Source of the DNA: Actinomycetes bacterium
GTDB lineage: Bacteria > Actinomycetota > Acidimicrobiia > Acidimicrobiales > Palsa-688
DNA: 7,094 nt
Direction: 5' to 3'
Assembly: GCA_021827225.1 (NCBI GenBank)
Contig: JAKAXG010000220.1
Location: forward strand, 1 to 7,094
The notes beneath the pieces were generated by a model, which saw only the letters and a program-made list of their open reading frames with translations, had not been told where the DNA came from and searched no databases. The translations under genes and the position numbers were made by a program. This document shows positions 1-4,115 of this stretch, one piece after another. Position 1 is the stretch's first letter; each line of letters starts with the position of its first letter.

Positions 1-220
1 AGCCTATTACGAAGTTCCCGTCCGGCAGCCCGGGGGCCGGAAAACGCAGCTCGGCCGGGATGCGCTCCAGCGCTCCGGTCTCGTCCGGGCCGATGTGGAC
101 GAACTGCGATGATGTGCAGCAGGCCGTGCACGACCCGCAGGGGACCTCCGACGCCCGCTCTCCGCGCAGGGCGGCCCGCATCCCGGTCAGCCACACCGAG
201 AACTCGCCGGCGTCTGCCAC
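1..220 (-). CDS. YkgJ-family CxxCxxCC cysteine-cluster protein, N-terminal part (cut by window edge)
   Basis: Reading the minus strand from a GTG at 220 gives 73 open codons that run off the left edge. Residues 28-35 read CGSCTACC, the CxxCxxCC signature of the YkgJ/UPF0153 family of putative metal- or Fe-S-binding cysteine-cluster proteins. The following residues (SSQFVHIGPDE, then an IPAEL..PAPGLP stretch) also fit my memory of actinobacterial members. The biochemical role of the family is poorly defined. The GTG is preferred because GGTAGG lies nine bases upstream. An in-frame TTG at 229 and an ATG at codon 14 are alternatives. There is no signal peptide, so it is probably cytosolic. It is transcribed divergently from the B12 operon, and its start lies close to the 5' end of the riboswitch transcript, so the two promoters must be interleaved. 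The C-terminal part is outside the window. Confidence 0.8.
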   Translation of the reverse strand, partial: MADAGEFSVWLTGMRAALRGERASEVPCGSCTACCTSSQFVHIGPDETGALERIPAELRFPAPGLPDGNFVIG

Positions 221-261
221 AGCGGACAACCTACCGGCGCCGATCGGCTATGGTCAGGCCG

Positions 262-412
262 ACATACGGGTAGCGGAGCCAGGAAGCCGGTGCGATACCG
301 GCACGGTGCCGCCACTGTGACCGGGGAGCGAACCTCGCTGTGACCACGGCCGATCGGGCTGGAAGGTCGGGGGAAGCGTTGATCCGGGAGTCAGGATACT
401 GACCGCTGCCCT
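262..412 (+). promoter_or_regulatory. Cobalamin (B12) riboswitch aptamer
   Basis: Conserved elements of the adenosylcobalamin riboswitch family appear in the right order. These are a GGAAGCCGGTG segment at 282-292 that forms hairpin 286-291/297-302, the B12 box GCCACTG at 311-317, a variable arm with a 5-bp hairpin (327-331/335-339), and the 3' core AGTCAGGATAC at 389-399. A closing P1 helix can be drawn between 269-276 (GGTAGCGG) and 403-410 (CCGCTGCC): eight pairs with one U-G wobble. The strand matches the downstream lipoprotein/ECF operon. In this family ligand binding lowers expression, so the operon should be on when cobalamin is scarce. The folding was done by eye and the exact 5' boundary is uncertain. 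The motif order makes the identification secure. Confidence 0.93.
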
Positions 413-452
413 CCCGACCACGGGGCGAGAGCACCCCAGAGGAGACACAGCC
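411..452 (+). promoter_or_regulatory. Riboswitch expression platform and ribosome binding site
   Basis: Between the aptamer and the ATG at 453 lies a short hairpin, GGGG (422-425) with CCCC (434-437), whose C-G-closed loop is GAGA. It is followed by a strong Shine-Dalgarno GAGGAG at 439-444, eight bases before the start. CTCC at 411-414, immediately after P1, can pair with GGAG at 441-444, enclosing the small hairpin and hiding the ribosome site. The same CTCCCGACC segment (411-419) can instead pair with GGTCGGGGG (365-373) inside the aptamer, including one G-U pair. There is no U-tract, so control of translation initiation is more likely than transcription termination. This is a hand-drawn model. 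Confidence 0.55.
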
Positions 453-1007
453 ATGAAGCCGCAGCATTCCCTGTCGACCGCCGGTTCGGCGCGCCCGGCC
501 CGCCGCGCCCTCGGGGCGGCGGCCGCCGCCGCCGGGCTGGCCCTGGCCCTGGCCGCGTGCGGCAGCGGGTCGTCGCACTCGAGCGCGTCGGCGGCGCCGG
601 CATCCACTCATAGCTCCGGTTCCTGCACCGGGGTGCCGGGCGCCCACCACGCCCGTGTGGTCGTGGAGACCTCCCCGTCGGCGGTGCTGCAGAGGTGCGT
701 CGGTTTCTCCTCCCCGACCGTCTCCGCCGTCGGGCTGCTCTCCGACGCCCACGTGACCATCGGCACCCAGAAGTACAGCTTCGGTCTGGCCCTCTGCCAG
801 GTCAACGGTGTCCCCGCCCACTACAGCCAGTGCCTTCCGTCGGGCAAGCCCTACTGGGCCCTGTTCGTGTCGCGCCGCGGGGCGGCCTGGACCAGCGCGT
901 CGGCCGGCATAAGCGACACCACGCTGCACCCGGGGGACTCGCTCGGGCTCCGCTACGACCCGCCGACGGGCAACGCCGCGCCGCCTCCCGCCCCCAGCCC
1001 GGCGTGA
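453..1007 (+). CDS. Secreted lipoprotein with DUF4430/transcobalamin-C-terminal-like domain, candidate corrinoid-binding protein
   Basis: The 184-residue product starts with a lipoprotein signal peptide: arginines near residues 14-19, an Ala/Leu-rich core at 20-34, and lipobox LAAC at 33-36 with Cys36 as the lipidated residue. A Ser/Ala-rich tether (37-57) follows. The folded part (about 66-170) resembles DUF4430, the domain type found at the C-terminus of transcobalamin and intrinsic factor. It has an early strand ARVVVETS, a YSFGLALCQVNGV segment (108-120), the YWALFVS strand (134-140), and the closing GISDTTLHPGDSLGLRY (152-168). Four cysteines of the mature part (58, 82, 115, 127) could form two disulfides. 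The tail is Pro/Ala-rich. The start is fixed by the strong SD at 439-444. As first gene behind a B12 riboswitch and ahead of an ECF importer, it is likely a surface corrinoid catcher. Substrate binding is inferred, and the domain call rests on pattern memory. Confidence 0.85.
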   Translation: MKPQHSLSTAGSARPARRALGAAAAAAGLALALAACGSGSSHSSASAAPASTHSSGSCTGVPGAHHARVVVETSPSAVLQRCVGFSSPTVSAVGLLSDAHVTIGTQKYSFGLALCQVNGVPAHYSQCLPSGKPYWALFVSRRGAAWTSASAGISDTTLHPGDSLGLRYDPPTGNAAPPPAPSPA

Positions 1008-1840
1008 CCCGCCCGGCCGCTCTCTGCACCTGGGTGCTCGCCGGCCTGGCCGTGACGATGGCCGGGACCGATCCGGTCACCCAGGTACTGGTGCTGGGAG
1101 TGGCCTGGGTCCTGCTCGTACGCCGCCGCACCCCGGAGCGCCGGTTGCTTCCCCTGGCCATAGGGCTGGCGGCGCTGACGGTCGTGACCGTGGTGGTCAA
1201 CGGCGTGCTCGACCACACCGGGGCGACCGTGGTGGTCACCGCCCCGTCGTGGCTGCCGCTGGCCGGCGGGCCGATCACGGCGGAGGGATTCGCCCAGGGC
1301 GCCGTCATCGGCGTGGGCCTGGTGGCCGCCGTCTCGGTGGCCGCCGCCCTCTCCGTCGTCCTGGACCCCGCCGACCTGGTGGACGCCCTGCCGCGCCACC
1401 TGGAGCGGACCGGGGCGGCGCTCGGCGCGGCACTGAACCTGGTACCCGCCACCGCGGCCAGCGTGGTGGCCGTCCGCGACGCCCAGCGCCTCCGCGGCTG
1501 GCGCCCCCGCGGCCCCCGGGCCGTGGTCGACCTGGCGGTGCCGGTGCTGCTCGGTGCCATCGAACGATCGACGCAGCTGGCCGAGTCGATGGAGGCCAGG
1601 GCGTTCGGCAGCGGGCCCCGCACCAGGCTCGCGGGGGGTGGGCGCAGCGCCCGGGGCGGGGTGGTGGCCGCCGTGTCGCTGCTGGCGCTGGCCGTGCTGG
1701 TCGCCGGGCACCTGGCCGGGGCGGCCGGCTCATGGGAGGCGTACCCGACGCCGACCGTGCCGTCACTGGCGCCGGTCGCTCTGGCCCCGGCCGTCCTGCT
1801 CGGCATGGCGGCGCTTCTCGTGCCGCCCGAGGCCGGGTAG
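1004..1840 (+). CDS. ecfT: ECF transporter transmembrane coupling protein EcfT (CbiQ family)
   Basis: EcfT is the membrane scaffold that links the ATPases to the substrate-binding S component. The 278-residue product has hydrophobic N-terminal segments (about 8-22, 27-40, 47-66, 97-121), a cytosolic helical region (about 125-205) and two C-terminal membrane segments (about 217-240, 256-274). The cytosolic region carries both coupling-helix motifs that dock on the ATPases: DAQRLRG at 159-165, where the usual Ala-Arg-Gly is Leu-Arg-Gly, and SMEARAFG at 195-202, a normal Ala-Arg-Ala type. The start is a GTG inside the stop of the lipoprotein gene (GTGA, 4-nt overlap), so initiation is probably by translational coupling. 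Upstream codons in this frame overlap the lipoprotein and look non-native. The next gene starts five bases after the stop. Confidence 0.9.
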   Translation: MTRPAALCTWVLAGLAVTMAGTDPVTQVLVLGVAWVLLVRRRTPERRLLPLAIGLAALTVVTVVVNGVLDHTGATVVVTAPSWLPLAGGPITAEGFAQGAVIGVGLVAAVSVAAALSVVLDPADLVDALPRHLERTGAALGAALNLVPATAASVVAVRDAQRLRGWRPRGPRAVVDLAVPVLLGAIERSTQLAESMEARAFGSGPRTRLAGGGRSARGGVVAAVSLLALAVLVAGHLAGAAGSWEAYPTPTVPSLAPVALAPAVLLGMAALLVPPEAG

Positions 1841-1845
1841 CGGCG

Positions 1846-3228
1846 ATGGCGGACCCGGTCAGCGTCGAGCGCCTCAGCTACAGCTACCCGGTGTGGGCGG
1901 ACCGGCCGGCGCCGGCCCTGGCCGGGGTGGACCTCACCCTCGGCGCCGGGCTGACCGTGCTGACCGGCGACTCGGGGGCGGGCAAGTCCACCCTCCTCCG
2001 GGTCCTCAACGGGCTGGTGCCCCACTTCCACGGGGGCCGCATCAGCGGCCGGGCGTCGGTGCTCGGGCTCGACGTGTTCACCACACCCACCCGGGTACTG
2101 GCCCGCCACGTCGGTTTCGTCTTCCAGGAACCCGAGCTCGGCTTCGTCCGGGCCACCGTCGAGCGGGAGGTGGCCTTCGGCCCCGAGAACCTGGGCCTCA
2201 CCCCGGGTTCCATCCGCCGCCAGGTCGACGCGGCCATGGAGCAGGTGGGCATCGGCCACCTGGCCGGGCGCCGGCTGCGCACCCTCTCCGGGGGGGAACG
2301 CCAGCGGGTGGCGCTGGCGGCGGTGCTCGCCTCCGATCCGGGCGTCCTGGCCCTCGACGAGCCGACCTCGCAGCTCGACCCGGCCGGTGCCGCCCGCCTC
2401 GCCGGCATCCTGGCCGGGGTGGCGGCCGGCGGCCGGGTCGTCGTGGCCGCCGAGCACCGGGTCGGGCGCCTGCCGCGCCCGGACCGGCTCGTCAACCTGT
2501 CCGCCGGAGCGGTCGGCTCCCCCGAACCCCCCAGCTCCCCCGAACCCCCCAGCCGCCCGGACGCCACCTGCCCGGCGCCGGCCGGGGCGGGGGAGCGCCC
2601 GGGACAGCCGGAGTCGTTCGCCCTGTACGCCGTCACGTCCGGGGTGGCCGGCCGGGCCCTGGCCGAGGGCGTGGACCTGGCCGGCCACCCCGGGGAGGTG
2701 CTGATCCTCACCGGGGCCAACGGGGCCGGCAAGACCACCCTCCTGCGCACCATCGCCGGGCTGGTCCCGCCGCTGTCCGGCCGGGTGGAACGCCGCCCCG
2801 GCCGGGTGGCCTACCTGCCCCAGGAGCCGGGCGTCCTGCTGCACCGGGCCACCGTCCGGGCCGAGGTGGAGCAGACCCTGCGCTGGTCCCGCGCGCCGGA
2901 GGACGCCGGGCCGGTGCTGGAGCTTCTCGGGCTGTCGTCGCTCGCCGACCGCGACCCGCGAGACCTTTCCGGCGGCCAGCGCCAGCGGGCGGCGCTGGCC
3001 GTGGTACTGGCCGGCCAGCCGATGCTCGCCCTGCTCGACGAGCCGACCCGGGGCATGGACGCCGCCGCCCGGGTGGCGCTGGCCGCCGCCATCGGGCGCC
3101 TGGCCGCCGGCGGGGCGACGGTGATCATGGCCACCCACGACCTGGAACTGGCAGGCCAGATCGGGGGCCGGCGCCTGCACCTGGAGGGCGGGCGGCTGGA
3201 TCGGGTCGAAGCGGGCAGCGCGGTATGA
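1846..3228 (+). CDS. ecfA: Fused double ATPase of the ECF transporter (EcfA-EcfA')
   Basis: This 460-residue protein joins two complete ABC ATPase domains, equivalent to the separate EcfA1 and EcfA2 subunits. Domain 1 (about 5-220) has Walker A GDSGAGKS (41-48), Q-loop Gln94, signature LSGGERQ (148-154), Walker B with Glu172, and switch His204. Domain 2 (about 257-450) has Walker A GANGAGKT (290-297), Q-loop Gln326, signature LSGGQRQ (374-380), Walker B with Glu399, and His431. Both sites therefore look catalytically competent. A Pro/Ser/Glu-rich linker (about 224-256) joins them and contains a short duplicated sequence. The ATG at 1846 follows the ecfT stop by five bases and has only a weak SD. 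The gene ends in an ATGA overlap with the S-component gene. It energises uptake by coupling ATP hydrolysis to EcfT. Confidence 0.95.
   Translation: MADPVSVERLSYSYPVWADRPAPALAGVDLTLGAGLTVLTGDSGAGKSTLLRVLNGLVPHFHGGRISGRASVLGLDVFTTPTRVLARHVGFVFQEPELGFVRATVEREVAFGPENLGLTPGSIRRQVDAAMEQVGIGHLAGRRLRTLSGGERQRVALAAVLASDPGVLALDEPTSQLDPAGAARLAGILAGVAAGGRVVVAAEHRVGRLPRPDRLVNLSAGAVGSPEPPSSPEPPSRPDATCPAPAGAGERPGQPESFALYAVTSGVAGRALAEGVDLAGHPGEVLILTGANGAGKTTLLRTIAGLVPPLSGRVERRPGRVAYLPQEPGVLLHRATVRAEVEQTLRWSRAPEDAGPVLELLGLSSLADRDPRDLSGGQRQRAALAVVLAGQPMLALLDEPTRGMDAAARVALAAAIGRLAAGGATVIMATHDLELAGQIGGRRLHLEGGRLDRVEAGSAV
2518..2553 (+). repeat. Exact 2 x 18-bp tandem duplication in the ATPase linker
   Basis: The unit TCCCCCGAACCCCCCAGC occurs twice back to back (2518-2535 and 2536-2553) without a mismatch. 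It is in frame and encodes SPEPPS twice (residues 225-236), in the non-conserved linker between the two ABC domains. The C-runs make slippage a likely origin, and the copy number may vary between strains. Confidence 0.9.
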
Positions 3229-4115
3229 GCCGGCCGGGCATGCCGGCCGCCGCGCTGGCGGTCACGACGCTGGCCGGCGCAGCCATCTTCGCCTGGCCGT
3301 TCCTCGGTTTCGGGAACCCCGGAGCGACCGCCGCGACCGCGGTCGGGCTCGGAACCGCCGCCGCCCTCGCCGCCGTCGAGGTGTCCACCCGCCGCCTCGA
3401 CACCCGGGCCCTGGCCCTGCTCGCCGCGCTGGCCGCCCTCGACGCCGGCGCCCGGGCGGCGGTGGTGACCGGCATCGGGGGATTCAGCCCCATCTTCCTG
3501 CTCATCCTCTGCGGCGGCTACGTGTTCGGCGTTAGTTACGGCTTCCTCCTCGGCGCCCTGTCACTCCTGGTGTCCGCCCTGGTCACCGGCGGACTCGGCC
3601 CGTGGCTGCCGTACCAGCTCTTCGCCGCCGGATGGGTCGGTGCCGCCGCCGGGCTGGCCGGTAGGAGGCGGACCGGCCGGCCCGGCCGGCGCGACGTGGC
3701 GGTCCTGTGCGCGGTCGGCGTCGTGGCCGGCTACGGCTACGGCGTGGCCATGGACGTGTGGAACTGGACCTTCTACCAGTCGTCGCCGGCCCTCGGGTTC
3801 CACCCGGGGATGGCGGCCGGCGTGGCCGCCGCCCACTTCGGCCGCTACTACCTGGTCACCTCGCTGGCCTACGACAGCTTCCGGGCCGGGGGGAACGCCG
3901 CGATGGTCGCCGCCCTCGGCGCCCCCGTCCTGGTCGCCCTGGCCCGGGTGCGCTCACGCCTGCGGACCGAGATAGTGGCCCTGCCCGACCCGCCGGTGGC
4001 GGTACCGGGGCGGCGCCGCCGGGCCGTGGTGGAGGGCCCTCACCGCTTCGGGCCCGGGCGGCCCGCGGATCCGGCTGAGCTGCAGGGGCCGGGCCGGGCG
4101 GGTGATGCCGGCTGA
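3225..4115 (+). CDS. ECF transporter S component, probably cobalamin/corrinoid-specific (CbrT-like)
   Basis: The S component is the membrane protein that binds the vitamin and topples to release it inside. The 296-residue product has about six to seven hydrophobic segments (roughly 10-29, 36-54, 61-80, 88-120, 127-146, 158-176, 195-243). Between segments it shows GGYVFGVSYGF (97-107), GGLGPWLPYQLFAAGW (122-137) and an aromatic stretch around DVWNWTFYQ (177-185). The GPW.PYQ.FA.GW pattern fits my memory of CbrT-like S components. The C-terminal 50 residues are Arg/Pro-rich, probably cytosolic and not conserved. The start is an ATG overlapping the ATPase stop (ATGA). Its place next to its own EcfT and ATPases makes this a dedicated, group I ECF system. 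Cobalamin as substrate is inferred mainly from the riboswitch and the upstream lipoprotein, and cobinamide or other corrinoids are possible. Confidence 0.85.
   Translation: MSRPGMPAAALAVTTLAGAAIFAWPFLGFGNPGATAATAVGLGTAAALAAVEVSTRRLDTRALALLAALAALDAGARAAVVTGIGGFSPIFLLILCGGYVFGVSYGFLLGALSLLVSALVTGGLGPWLPYQLFAAGWVGAAAGLAGRRRTGRPGRRDVAVLCAVGVVAGYGYGVAMDVWNWTFYQSSPALGFHPGMAAGVAAAHFGRYYLVTSLAYDSFRAGGNAAMVAALGAPVLVALARVRSRLRTEIVALPDPPVAVPGRRRRAVVEGPHRFGPGRPADPAELQGPGRAGDAG

Noticed and set aside
223..254. Possible promoter for the riboswitch transcript (TATGGT at 249-254 with CGGACA at 223-228)
   Set aside because: The -10 match is partial, the -35 is weak, and the 20-base spacing is too long for a confident sigma-70-type promoter.
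60..320. Plus-strand open frame of 86 codons at the left edge
   Set aside because: It runs opposite the cysteine-cluster gene and into the riboswitch aptamer, with no RBS and no recognisable domain.
695..1003. Upstream extension of the ecfT reading frame into the lipoprotein gene
   Set aside because: The codons before GTG 1004 give an Arg/Pro-rich, non-membrane sequence overlapping a well-supported lipoprotein. The GTGA overlap is the natural start.
1904..1917. 14-bp perfect palindrome GGCCGGCGCCGGCC
   Set aside because: It lies inside the ATPase coding sequence and consists only of G and C. Such palindromes recur by chance through this GC-rich window.
802..3180. Long minus-strand open frame (792 codons) opposite the ECF genes
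   Set aside because: Its product is a low-complexity Gly/Arg/Pro/His-rich sequence with no motif, mirroring plus-strand genes with clear ABC and EcfT motifs. It is an artefact of high GC at third positions.
3659..3668. Ribosome-site-like GGTAGGAGGC inside the S-component gene
   Set aside because: No start codon with a plausible downstream frame follows. It encodes part of a basic loop of the membrane protein.
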